The translations under genes and the position numbers were made by a program. This document shows, piece by piece, positions 6,946 to 14,037 of a stretch of DNA of 33,584 nucleotides. The notes below the pieces were generated by a model, which was not told where the DNA came from, made no database searches, and saw only the letters and a program-made list of their open reading frames with translations. This DNA is from Bacteroidales bacterium (lineage in GTDB: Bacteria > Bacteroidota > Bacteroidia > Bacteroidales > F082): positions 1-33,584 of the forward strand of contig JAEEQP010000043.1 in NCBI GenBank assembly GCA_016285355.1, in the 5' to 3' direction. Each line of letters opens with the position of its first letter. Position 1 is the first letter of the stretch.

Positions 6946-7923
6946 TTATAATTCTGCTATGGCCTTATGAATATTATCCCAGCGTTCATCGTCCATCTTG
7001 GCACCCATAACTTCGATAATGTTTTTGGCTACGATGGCACCCATCATGCCGCATTTTTGTAGGTTTTCGCCTTTAACGAGTCCTGCGAGGAAACCAGCGG
7101 CCCACATGTCGCCAGCGCCGGTGGTGTCGACCACATCAGCCTTCATGGGCGGAATGGTGACGATTTCATCACCACGCTGGATATAAGCTCCCTTGGCTCC
7201 TATTTTTACCACGGCGATTTCGCAACGCTCTGCGATATAGTGTAAAGCTTTTTCTGGTTCCATACCTGTGAGGGCAAGAGCTTCTTGTTCATTGGCAAAC
7301 ACGATGTCGACATAGTTGTTGACGAGTTCAAGAAGGAAATCGCGGCTTTCTTCTACCACGTTATAGCTGGCTAGGTCAATGGCGATTTTCAAACCTTTGT
7401 CTTTTGCCGTGCTGATGGCTTTGCGCAGCATGTCGGGGTTGGCCACGAGGTAACCTTCGATATAGAAGATGTCCCAGTTGTCGAACAGTTCAGGCTTGAT
7501 GTCATCGGGGCTGAGTTCGATAGAGGCACCGAGGCAGGTAGCGAAAGTGCGTTCGCCGTCGGGGGTCACCATGGCGATGACGCGGCCAGTGGGGGTATCA
7601 CTTTTAAGGGCAAGCATCTCTACGCCAGTGCGGGTCATTTCATTGGTGAAAAACTGCCCCATCTCGTCGTTACCCATCATGGTGAGGAAGCCAGACTTTG
7701 CACCGAGTCGGGCGAGGCCACTCATTGTGTTGGCTGCCGAGTCACCGGCGGCACGTTGGCTACCATATTGTTGGGCGAGGCGTTCGCCAATGCTGACGGC
7801 GTCGTTGATGTTGACGTAGGTCATGCTCCCTTTGGGGAGGTTGAGTTCGTTTAGCACTTCTTCGTTGGGTACCTGACTAAGGATGTCGACCAAGGTGCTT
7901 CCTATTCCGAGGATTTTCTTCAT
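6946..7923 (-). CDS. PfkB-family carbohydrate/nucleoside kinase
   Basis: The 325-residue cytosolic kinase is normal length for the ribokinase/adenosine kinase family. N-terminal GIGSTLVDIL (6-15) and the substrate-side GDSAANTMSGLARLG (60-74, in place of GGxxAN) correspond to the first PfkB signature. DTTGAGDMWAAGF (266-278) is the second signature, with catalytic base Asp272 and the anion hole GAGD. Family members phosphorylate ribose, fructose, adenosine or 2-keto-3-deoxygluconate. The DSAANT variant and the length are like many Bacteroidota adenosine-kinase-type proteins, but the substrate cannot be read from sequence. It has its own promoter (7972-7979) with a 48-nt leader of ATTCAA iterations. 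Confidence 0.9.
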   Translation of the reverse strand: MKKILGIGSTLVDILSQVPNEEVLNELNLPKGSMTYVNINDAVSIGERLAQQYGSQRAAGDSAANTMSGLARLGAKSGFLTMMGNDEMGQFFTNEMTRTGVEMLALKSDTPTGRVIAMVTPDGERTFATCLGASIELSPDDIKPELFDNWDIFYIEGYLVANPDMLRKAISTAKDKGLKIAIDLASYNVVEESRDFLLELVNNYVDIVFANEQEALALTGMEPEKALHYIAERCEIAVVKIGAKGAYIQRGDEIVTIPPMKADVVDTTGAGDMWAAGFLAGLVKGENLQKCGMMGAIVAKNIIEVMGAKMDDERWDNIHKAIAEL

Positions 7924-7971
7924 TTGGGATTCAAGGATTTAATATTCAAAATTCAAGATTCAAAATTTGTG

Positions 7972-7979
7972 CAAAGGTA
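7972..7979 (-). promoter_or_regulatory. promoter of the PfkB kinase
   Basis: Minus-strand TACCTTTG. No -33 TTTG is visible; the expected position falls inside composite repeat copy 1 (7991 onward), which may have replaced it. Confidence 0.55.
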
Positions 7980-7990
7980 AGAAAAAAGAG

Positions 7991-8075
7991 ATTCCCTTCG
8001 GGGATGGAGCACGTTTTATAGCTCAATAGCGGTGGTTGAAAAATTGTAAAAGTCGTAAGCTTTCTTAGCCGCCGC
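7991..8075. repeat. composite palindromic repeat, copy 1 (right end missing)
   Basis: Left hairpin ATTCCC-TTC-GGGGAT (7991-8004), then GCGGTGG at 8029 and CCGCCGC at 8069, exactly 40 nt apart as in the other two copies. TCGTAA occurs in the same place within the interval. The right-hand ATTCCCC hairpin is absent. Lies between the PfkB promoter and the tRNA. Confidence 0.7.
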
Positions 8076-8214
8076 ATGTAACTAAAGACAAAAACGCCAT
8101 TTTCTTAGGAATACTTCTGTCTATAGTGATTAAATTTTCATATTGATTATCAATTAGATATAAAATATTTGAAAAATTTTGTCGGAAAAATATTGTCAGT
8201 AATGAAAAAAGCTG
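8076..8214. other. AT-rich intergenic region upstream of tRNA-Asn
   Basis: I see no gene here. It includes ATTGATTATCAAT (8144-8156), a perfect odd palindrome with a close variant (ATTGATTGTCAAT, reverse strand) at 61-73 near the left-edge promoter. Confidence 0.5.
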
Positions 8215-8222
8215 TACTTTTG
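8193..8222 (+). promoter_or_regulatory. promoter of tRNA-Asn
   Basis: TACTTTTG (8215-8222) with TTG at 8193-8195, spacer 19 nt. The mature tRNA begins 35 nt after the box. Confidence 0.75.
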
Positions 8223-8257
8223 CAACCGCAAAACAGAAAGTTCTGTGACATTGTGCA

Positions 8258-8331
8258 GCCTCCTTAGCTCAGTTGGTCAGAGCATCTGACTGTTAATCAG
8301 GGGGTCTCAGGTTCAAGTCCTGAAGGGGGCG
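8258..8331 (+). tRNA. tRNA-Asn (GTT)
   Basis: Cloverleaf of 74 nt. The acceptor stem GCCTCCT (8258-8264) pairs with AGGGGGC (8324-8330) with one G-U. TAGCTCAGTTGGT forms the D arm. The anticodon loop CTGTTAA has GTT at 8292-8294. The T arm is TCAGG-TTCAAGT-CCTGA. The discriminator is G8331 and CCA is not encoded. GTT reads Asn codons AAC/AAU. Confidence 0.95.
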
Positions 8332-8377
8332 CAATTTTTATGTTTCATGTTATTAATTTTTTGGCCTCATAATTCCT

Positions 8378-8400
8378 CCCCGGTTTTATGGGGTTTTTTT
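8378..8400 (+). terminator. terminator after tRNA-Asn
   Basis: CCCC (8378-8381) pairs with GGGG (8390-8393) around GGTTTTAT, followed by seven T (8394-8400). The stem is short but the T-run is good. Nothing else is seen between here and 8493. Confidence 0.65.
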
Positions 8401-8493
8401 ATGCGCTCAGCCGTTTGGCCGACCGCATGCAAAACAGGGACTTGTATCGTCTGCTTAAAATCTGTCGCCAATACGGGACTGAAACACACGATT

Positions 8494-10002
8494 TCAGTCT
8501 TTTCTGCGGTAAAGATAAACTTGAAACTTCTGTCCTATTTTTGGTTTGTTGAGATACATTCTGTCATGACAGAACTCACAATACAAATCATAATTGTTTA
8601 AGACAAAATCAGCATCATCGTCGGTGAAATACCTGTCCCAAGAGATTAAAATCCATTTTGGTGAACAAAACGGCTTTTCTGTCTCCTCTTTGTACAATCT
8701 GTTATAATAGAAAACAAAAGAAGAAAAAAACACTCTGTTGCATTGCAACAACTTTTCATGTTGCATCATACCTGCGGCATTGCCATGCAAGTTGTAATTG
8801 TATATGGAATCACGCTCTGCTAATGGGATTTCTTCGATACAATGGTGGAAATTTTCATAAATTGCTGAATATTTGTCGTTTTTCAGCATCAAGTCATTCA
8901 CGGCAAATGCCAAAGGAATAGGAAGATAAAAGAACACTGCAACAAGCGACATCACCAATAACACAGGTTTTCTCCTTTTCTCAGGATTGGGTCTTATTGT
9001 CATGAGCAAGACCACTACTAAGGGTAATAATGCCATTAAATAGTGTGAAAAACCACGTGTGCCAAAAGCCAATACAAACAAGACATACGAAATTAAGGAT
9101 GGAATCAATACTGATGTATCGTTACGTGAATTAATGATTTGCTGCAAGATACACAACGACAGAAACAAGAAGTAGAAAACACCAAAAAGAACCTCATATA
9201 TTTCTTTTGTCCCCATATATTCAAAATTTGCCCCCATATATTCAATATTGGAAAGGAAAGAAGCATAAATCATTTCATCAACACCGTGCCAACCAGCTTT
9301 AAAATAAAAATAAAGTATGCAGGCTACAGCAACGATAATAGCACCAATGAAGAAAGCTGAAATATTCAGGAAGAAGTTTTTGAAGTCTTTTTTGGTGAGA
9401 AGTTGAATCCAATAAAAGGCAACAAACCCCAAAAAAGGAGCAGCATTGTTGACGCGGATAAAGGCAATGATCCCAAAACAAACGCCGACAAAAAACATCT
9501 TTATTGAACGGATTTCCTTTCCTGTTTTCAAAGCGTGAAAGTAAAGCAGAAGCGGATAAGAGGCAAAGGGCAAACACCATTCTTCGGTCAAGTCGCCGTC
9601 TTGATAGAAACATAACAGCAATACCAGTGCAATGCCTAAACCCATCAGGCGACCACGTTCGTCTTGGTACAAGGCGAGCATTTTATCCCAGATAAGTAAA
9701 GTGATTGTCAACGACAGCGTTTGCATTAGCAAGATAAAGAAATTACCGCCTAACCAAAGCCCAAAGGCTTGGATAAAGTATAATATACAACCTTTATTGT
9801 CGAAATAGTCGATATACAAAGTCTTTCCACGCAAAAGAGCCAACCCCATCTGTTTGAAAATAGCACCATCGCCTCCCTCAAACACATATAAAAACGAAGT
9901 CGATCGTGAAAACAAAGTCACAAAAACAAAGGAAACAAGAAATAACAACAAAGGATAGAACTTGCTATTAAAGATGTTGAAAATTCGGCTTTGTTCTCTC
10001 AT
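8494..10002 (-). CDS. GT-C-type membrane glycosyltransferase
   Basis: The 502-residue integral membrane protein has about 10-12 hydrophobic helices along its length. The first extracytoplasmic loop holds the acidic motif FEGGDGAIFKQMG (about 38-50) followed by GKTLYIDYFDNKG (about 55-67), the layout of GT-C enzymes (GT39/ArnT-like) where the loop Asp is catalytic. Such enzymes move a sugar from a polyprenyl-phosphate donor on the periplasmic side. The soluble C-terminus (about 390-502) contains no domain I recognise. It is the last gene of the glycan operon, 5 nt after the phosphoglycosyl transferase stop. A polymerase-like role is a weaker alternative. The precise donor and acceptor are unknown. 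Confidence 0.7.
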   Translation of the reverse strand: MREQSRIFNIFNSKFYPLLLFLVSFVFVTLFSRSTSFLYVFEGGDGAIFKQMGLALLRGKTLYIDYFDNKGCILYFIQAFGLWLGGNFFILLMQTLSLTITLLIWDKMLALYQDERGRLMGLGIALVLLLCFYQDGDLTEEWCLPFASYPLLLYFHALKTGKEIRSIKMFFVGVCFGIIAFIRVNNAAPFLGFVAFYWIQLLTKKDFKNFFLNISAFFIGAIIVAVACILYFYFKAGWHGVDEMIYASFLSNIEYMGANFEYMGTKEIYEVLFGVFYFLFLSLCILQQIINSRNDTSVLIPSLISYVLFVLAFGTRGFSHYLMALLPLVVVLLMTIRPNPEKRRKPVLLVMSLVAVFFYLPIPLAFAVNDLMLKNDKYSAIYENFHHCIEEIPLAERDSIYNYNLHGNAAGMMQHEKLLQCNRVFFSSFVFYYNRLYKEETEKPFCSPKWILISWDRYFTDDDADFVLNNYDLYCEFCHDRMYLNKPKIGQKFQVYLYRRKD

Positions 10003-10007
10003 AACAA

Positions 10008-10610
10008 TTATAATATAGTCTTAAAAATCAACTTGATATCTCCAATGAAACTCCAATTATCAAGATAATCAAGATTGATTTTTACCTTATCGGGCCAGAT
10101 AACATTGTCATTATACCATTTTGGGTCGGCTTGTTGGGCAAGCAGTTCCTCCTCATTACGATATTTGATGCTGGCTGGACCTGTAATGCCAGGACGAAGT
10201 TGCAAAATGCGTCGGTCGTCACCTTGCAGCTGGTCAGCATAGCCAGGTACATCAGGGCGCGGACCTACAAGGCTCATTTGGCCAATGAGAACATTTATCA
10301 ATTCTGTGAGGCAATCGACTTTGCTATGGCGCAGCCATTGACCGATGCGAGTGACACGCAAATCACCAGCAACGGTGACAGAATCACCTTCCGACTGGTG
10401 GGTCATAGTACGGAACTTACAGATACGAAAAGGCTTGCCGTCTTTTCCGATACGTGTTTGCATGAAAAAGATAGGACCATTCGAATCCAATTTAATGAGT
10501 ATAGCAATGATGAGCAGGGGAAGAAACAACACAATAAGTCCAATAAGTGCCACGATTCGGTCGAAACACCATTTAAAAAAGAACCCTATTTTGTGTTTAT
10601 TTTTCTCCAC
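10008..10610 (-). CDS. small monotopic phosphoglycosyl transferase (bacterial sugar transferase) with atypical active site
   Basis: The 200-residue protein fits minimal PglC/WcaJ-catalytic-domain enzymes, which join a sugar-1-phosphate from an NDP-sugar to undecaprenyl phosphate at the inner face of the membrane. It shows one N-terminal re-entrant hydrophobic helix (about 15-35), then KLDSNGPIFFMQTRIGKDG, FRICKFRTM and MSLVGPRPDVPGYADQL. The family catalytic pair Asp-Glu (usually LDELPQL) here reads VDCLTEL: the Asp is kept and Glu is Cys (codons GAT TGC at about 10310-10320). The start is a GTG inside the upstream gene (14-nt overlap). No in-frame ATG fits, and a GGAGG sequence lies upstream. 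The substitution could mean altered or lost activity. Confidence 0.85.
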   Translation of the reverse strand: MEKNKHKIGFFFKWCFDRIVALIGLIVLFLPLLIIAILIKLDSNGPIFFMQTRIGKDGKPFRICKFRTMTHQSEGDSVTVAGDLRVTRIGQWLRHSKVDCLTELINVLIGQMSLVGPRPDVPGYADQLQGDDRRILQLRPGITGPASIKYRNEEELLAQQADPKWYNDNVIWPDKVKINLDYLDNWSFIGDIKLIFKTIL

Positions 10611-11397
10611 GTTGCATGGCCTCCATGTTGAGAATTGCCTTAATCCGCGGCAAAGTTAGGATTTTTCTGAATGGGTACAATATCTTGACCGCAATCTTCA
10701 TCCACCATTGGTAATGGATGGCAAGTTGACAATAAGCTTTTCGGAAATTGAAATTTTGTATGAGAAAATCCTGAATGTGAGAGTGTTCTGTGATGGAACG
10801 GGCACCATCAGCCACGTATCGGAATCCTTTTTCTCCCAAATAATAGGCATTCATGTTGTAAAAAAGCCCGTAATATGGGTATGTGTTATTGTGCTTATAT
10901 TCAGGTAGAATACCAATCAGTCCATATTCGCAACTGTCTGGCAACCAAAGCCAAACGGTACAAAAACCAATAAGTCGATCTTGGTTAAAGATACCCCAAT
11001 AGTTAAAATCCTGTTTTTCGCACTTCGAAAGATAATCCAAAAACACGGTTTCATCCATTGCACGGTCTGAAACGGCATAATCCTCGTAGGTGGCTTTCAG
11101 GATATTCCAACCTTCTGATTTTAATAAATCAATACTTATTCTTTTGAAAGACAGTGTTTTGTTCGAACGTCTGATTTTGTTCCTTTCGTTTGAGGAAAAG
11201 CCATCTAATCCATTAAAAGTGTCTTGTATGATATACCAAAAACTACTTTCTACGCTTTGGTCAAAGTTGTACGTGTTTCTAACCAGCAGTCCGCCTTGCT
11301 TCAACAAGGTCTGCCATTCCTTTTTCTCAAGTTTTGGTTCCTTGTGTGGCGCACCTTCAAACCGCCATGCCTTGCGATATAGATAATAACCATTCAT
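10597..11397 (-). CDS. GNAT/FemAB-like acyltransferase in glycan operon
   Basis: The 266-residue soluble protein looks like the GNAT-fold or FemAB-type acyltransferases found in surface polysaccharide clusters. The region from about 130 (NYWGIFNQDRLIGFCTVW) through YGLIGILPEYK to about 205 (YLGEKGFRYVADGARS) gives the central beta-strand and acyl-CoA-binding part. Its likely role is acetylation or aminoacylation of a sugar in the glycan. The start at 11397 creates an ATGA overlap with the stop of the upstream GT2 gene, indicating translational coupling; a longer upstream frame would run into that gene. The stop overlaps the start of the next gene by 14 nt. The family assignment is from overall pattern only. 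Confidence 0.6.
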   Translation of the reverse strand: MNGYYLYRKAWRFEGAPHKEPKLEKKEWQTLLKQGGLLVRNTYNFDQSVESSFWYIIQDTFNGLDGFSSNERNKIRRSNKTLSFKRISIDLLKSEGWNILKATYEDYAVSDRAMDETVFLDYLSKCEKQDFNYWGIFNQDRLIGFCTVWLWLPDSCEYGLIGILPEYKHNNTYPYYGLFYNMNAYYLGEKGFRYVADGARSITEHSHIQDFLIQNFNFRKAYCQLAIHYQWWMKIAVKILYPFRKILTLPRIKAILNMEAMQRGEK

Positions 11398-12152
11398 CAG
11401 AGGCGTTTCTTGACAGCGTTGTAGGCATAACTGAAAAAGCATCCCAATGCCTTGAATAAAGAGAGTTTTTCCTGTTGTCGGTACACCCTCCAAAGGTCAG
11501 AAGAGGCTTTCAGTTTGTTGGAACTGGCCGAGTGCTGACGGATGCGATAGGAAGTCAAAGGCTGTTCAATGGCGTATGCTAAGAATCCTTTTTTCAAGAT
11601 ATTGAGCCAGGTAGCCGTGTCTTCACTGGTACGGAAATTAGGAACGACAACATCACCGATAATGGTAGTGTCAATCATCACGGTGGAGCAGCCGATGATG
11701 GTGTTATGCATGTAAGCATCATAATCCAGATTGCCCGCAGATTTCACCATCTTTTCCAAAGGATTCCCCTCTTCGTCAATACAATCATACGATGAATAAC
11801 TGAAGCCGATTTTTCGCTTCATCATAAATTTCAACTGTTGTTCAAGCTTTTCGGGATGCCAGACATCATCGGCATCAAGGAAAGCCAAAAAACGTCCTTT
11901 GGCCATTTTTAGACATTGGTTTCTTGTGTCGGCAATGCCGGAATGCTTGGGCTTGACGATAAAGTAAATCCTGTCATCCTGATTTTGATGGCTTTTGACA
12001 ATTTCAGCCGTCCTGTCGGTCGAAGTATCGTCCACAATGAGAAGTTCCCAATATGGATAGGTCTGCCGCTGCACCGATTCTATGGTGTAAGCGATAAACT
12101 TCTCCATGTTGTAACACGGCATAATGACAGAAACAAGTGGCTGATTCTCCAT
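11397..12152 (-). CDS. GT2-family glycosyltransferase
   Basis: The 251-residue GT-A fold enzyme transfers a sugar from an NDP-sugar to a lipid-linked acceptor at the cytoplasmic face. It starts with PLVSVIMPCYNMEKFIAYTI (about 5-24). ELLIVDDTSTDRT (about 37-49) supplies the nucleotide-binding Asp residues and FLDADDVW (about 91-98) holds the metal-binding DxD. No membrane anchor is evident. It lies 12 nt after the manC-like stop and overlaps the following acyltransferase start by ATGA. The sugar specificity cannot be read. Confidence 0.9.
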   Translation of the reverse strand: MENQPLVSVIMPCYNMEKFIAYTIESVQRQTYPYWELLIVDDTSTDRTAEIVKSHQNQDDRIYFIVKPKHSGIADTRNQCLKMAKGRFLAFLDADDVWHPEKLEQQLKFMMKRKIGFSYSSYDCIDEEGNPLEKMVKSAGNLDYDAYMHNTIIGCSTVMIDTTIIGDVVVPNFRTSEDTATWLNILKKGFLAYAIEQPLTSYRIRQHSASSNKLKASSDLWRVYRQQEKLSLFKALGCFFSYAYNAVKKRL

Positions 12153-12164
12153 GGCAATCCAAAA

Positions 12165-13217
12165 CTATTTCAATCCTTCAATCCAAACCTTAATCTGTTG
12201 TTCGTCATGGAGTTTGCACACCAAGAGCGAATGGTCGCGGTAGGCCACGAGATAGTCTTCCAAACCATGCACCACGGCTTCAGTGCCTTCCTCTATATTA
12301 ATAATGGTGTTCTTGTTGTCCACAGAGACGACTTTTCCACGCTTGGCGTTGCCGTTTTCGTCTTTTTTGGCATGTGTGAACAACGAGCCCCACGTGCCAA
12401 TGTCGCTCCAGCCGAAATCAGCGGGGATAGTGTAAGTATTGGGTGATTTCTCCATCACGCCATAATCGATGCTGATGTTAGGACTTTCCACGAAATGCGC
12501 ATCAATGAAGGCTTGCTCGTTGGATGTACCAAAGTCATTTTTACCCTTCTCAAACACTTCTATCATATCAGGCAGATATTGTCTGAAAGCTTGCATGATA
12601 CCATCCAAAGTCCAAATGAAGATGCCGCTGTTCCAGAAGTAATTGCCTTCTGCGACAAACTTCAAAGCCGTTTCATAGTTGGGCTTTTCCTTGAACATTT
12701 CCACTTTCACTACTTCAGGAAGCGTTTCTTGTTTAGGCACTTGGATATAACCATAGCCTGTTTCCGGTCGACTTGGTTTGATACCGATGGTCATTAAAGC
12801 GTTTTGGTTTTTCGCCAAAAAGTCAAAGCCCAAACGAATAATACGCTGAAACTCCATTTCGTTGGTGACCAAATGGTCAGCAGGGGTGACAACAATATTG
12901 GCGTTTTGGCAATGGCTTTGGATGTGATAGGCCGCGTATGCAATGCAAGGTGCCGTATTGCGCCGGGCTGGCTCACAAAGCACTTGGTCAGGTTTGAGCA
13001 TGGGCAAGTGTTCCAACACTAATTGTTTGTAGGCTTTGTTGGTCACCACGAGGAAGTTCTCGTCAGGGATGACAGGACTGAAACGTTCGTAAGTGCTTCT
13101 GATGAAGCTCTTTCCGGTGCCTAAAATATCAAGGAATTGCTTCGGATAATTGTCTTTGCTGAGGGGCCAGAAGCGGCTACCAATACCGCCGGCCATGATG
13201 ATGCAGTAGTTGTTCAT
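12165..13217 (-). CDS. manC: mannose-1-phosphate guanylyltransferase
   Basis: The 350-residue enzyme makes GDP-mannose from mannose-1-phosphate and GTP, the precursor of GDP-mannose and GDP-fucose-type sugars. The signature MAGGIGSRFWPLSKDNYPKQ (8-27) is the pyrophosphorylase loop. PARRNTAPCIAYAA (about 84-97) and VTPADHLV (about 110-117) are typical of GDP-mannose pyrophosphorylases, and ETGYGYIQ (about 152-159) is the sugar-binding signature. It has the short form without the C-terminal isomerase domain. It is the second gene of the operon, 6 nt after the DUF3298 lipoprotein, so it probably supplies donors to the glycosyltransferases behind it. Confidence 0.88.
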   Translation of the reverse strand: MNNYCIIMAGGIGSRFWPLSKDNYPKQFLDILGTGKSFIRSTYERFSPVIPDENFLVVTNKAYKQLVLEHLPMLKPDQVLCEPARRNTAPCIAYAAYHIQSHCQNANIVVTPADHLVTNEMEFQRIIRLGFDFLAKNQNALMTIGIKPSRPETGYGYIQVPKQETLPEVVKVEMFKEKPNYETALKFVAEGNYFWNSGIFIWTLDGIMQAFRQYLPDMIEVFEKGKNDFGTSNEQAFIDAHFVESPNISIDYGVMEKSPNTYTIPADFGWSDIGTWGSLFTHAKKDENGNAKRGKVVSVDNKNTIINIEEGTEAVVHGLEDYLVAYRDHSLLVCKLHDEQQIKVWIEGLK

Positions 13218-13223
13218 GATTAT

Positions 13224-13970
13224 TTAGTTGTTGAATAATGATTTCCCAATCTCACTGAAATAAGGCTGCAAGTCGCTGATGGCGATTTTGCACGAAGGCA
13301 TTCCGGCAGCATACGGAGCGATTTCGAATGGACCGTAACAAAAGACGATACTATCCGACTCAATCCAAGGCTGGTTGGTGGGCAAAGGGAAAAAGTCGTC
13401 GGGCTCAAAGATATATTCCTCTTCTTCCGTATTGAAATAGTCAAAATATTGTTGCCGGATGTTTTCCGAAATAAGTTCAACTAATTGGTCGGGGTCTTCA
13501 AAAATCTCATAGCCAATCATAGTACCGTCAGCTTTATTAAATGACACGCCGTAATACCAAGGCATGGGATGGGCTCCGCCAGTGTAAACATAACCGTCTG
13601 AGATGTAAGTGACATATAAATCGGTCTGTTCCATCAAGGTGTAATGGCCTTCAAAAACGGATCTGGGCTCATGTCCTTCTTCGTCAAAGAATCGTTTCTC
13701 ATCAGCTTTGAAATATGCCTCATAATCTTCGGTTTCCGACGAAAGCATCCATTGAATAATGTTTTGGCGCAAGGTATCATTCTCAGTGACAGGCAAATCG
13801 ACATTCATCGTGTATCTGGAATATCCTTCTTCATACTCATTATTGAACAATATGCTGTCGTTGATGAAATAGGTCTCCACGTCAACATCGTTCGAAATGC
13901 TCTTGTTGCGGTTGCAACTTGTAGCAACGAAGAAAAACACCAGCAAAAAGGGAATGAATAACTTTTTCAT
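13224..13970 (-). CDS. DUF3298-type lipoprotein heading the glycan operon
   Basis: The 248-residue lipoprotein has a signal peptide MKKLFIPFLLVFFFVATSC with lipobox Cys at about 19, then an acidic body. The stretch DLYVTYISDGYVYTGGAHPM (about 124-143), with the GGAHP motif, is the hallmark of the DUF3298/RsiV-like C-terminal domain. These domains occur in periplasmic or surface proteins and in RsiV anti-sigma factors, where they bind lysozyme. No anti-sigma part is visible here. The start at 13970 was chosen for the lipoprotein signal and because the promoter (13998-14005) lies between it and the upstream ATG. It is the first gene of the operon running to 8494. Confidence 0.75.
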   Translation of the reverse strand: MKKLFIPFLLVFFFVATSCNRNKSISNDVDVETYFINDSILFNNEYEEGYSRYTMNVDLPVTENDTLRQNIIQWMLSSETEDYEAYFKADEKRFFDEEGHEPRSVFEGHYTLMEQTDLYVTYISDGYVYTGGAHPMPWYYGVSFNKADGTMIGYEIFEDPDQLVELISENIRQQYFDYFNTEEEEYIFEPDDFFPLPTNQPWIESDSIVFCYGPFEIAPYAAGMPSCKIAISDLQPYFSEIGKSLFNN

Positions 13971-13997
13971 TGGGTTGTTTTTATGGGTTCTGTGTTG

Positions 13998-14027
13998 CAA
14001 AGATACTGCTTTTTCATAGAACGCCAA
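13998..14027 (-). promoter_or_regulatory. promoter of the glycan operon
   Basis: Minus-strand TATCTTTG (13998-14005) with TTG at 14025-14027, spacer 19 nt. It lies 27 nt before the DUF3298 ATG and should drive genes down to 8494. Confidence 0.75.
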
Positions 14028-14037
14028 GATTTCTTGA

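Noticed and set aside
8347..8601. Plus-strand 84-residue ORF after the tRNA
   Set aside because: Starts in the tRNA terminator and runs into the antisense of the GT-C gene.
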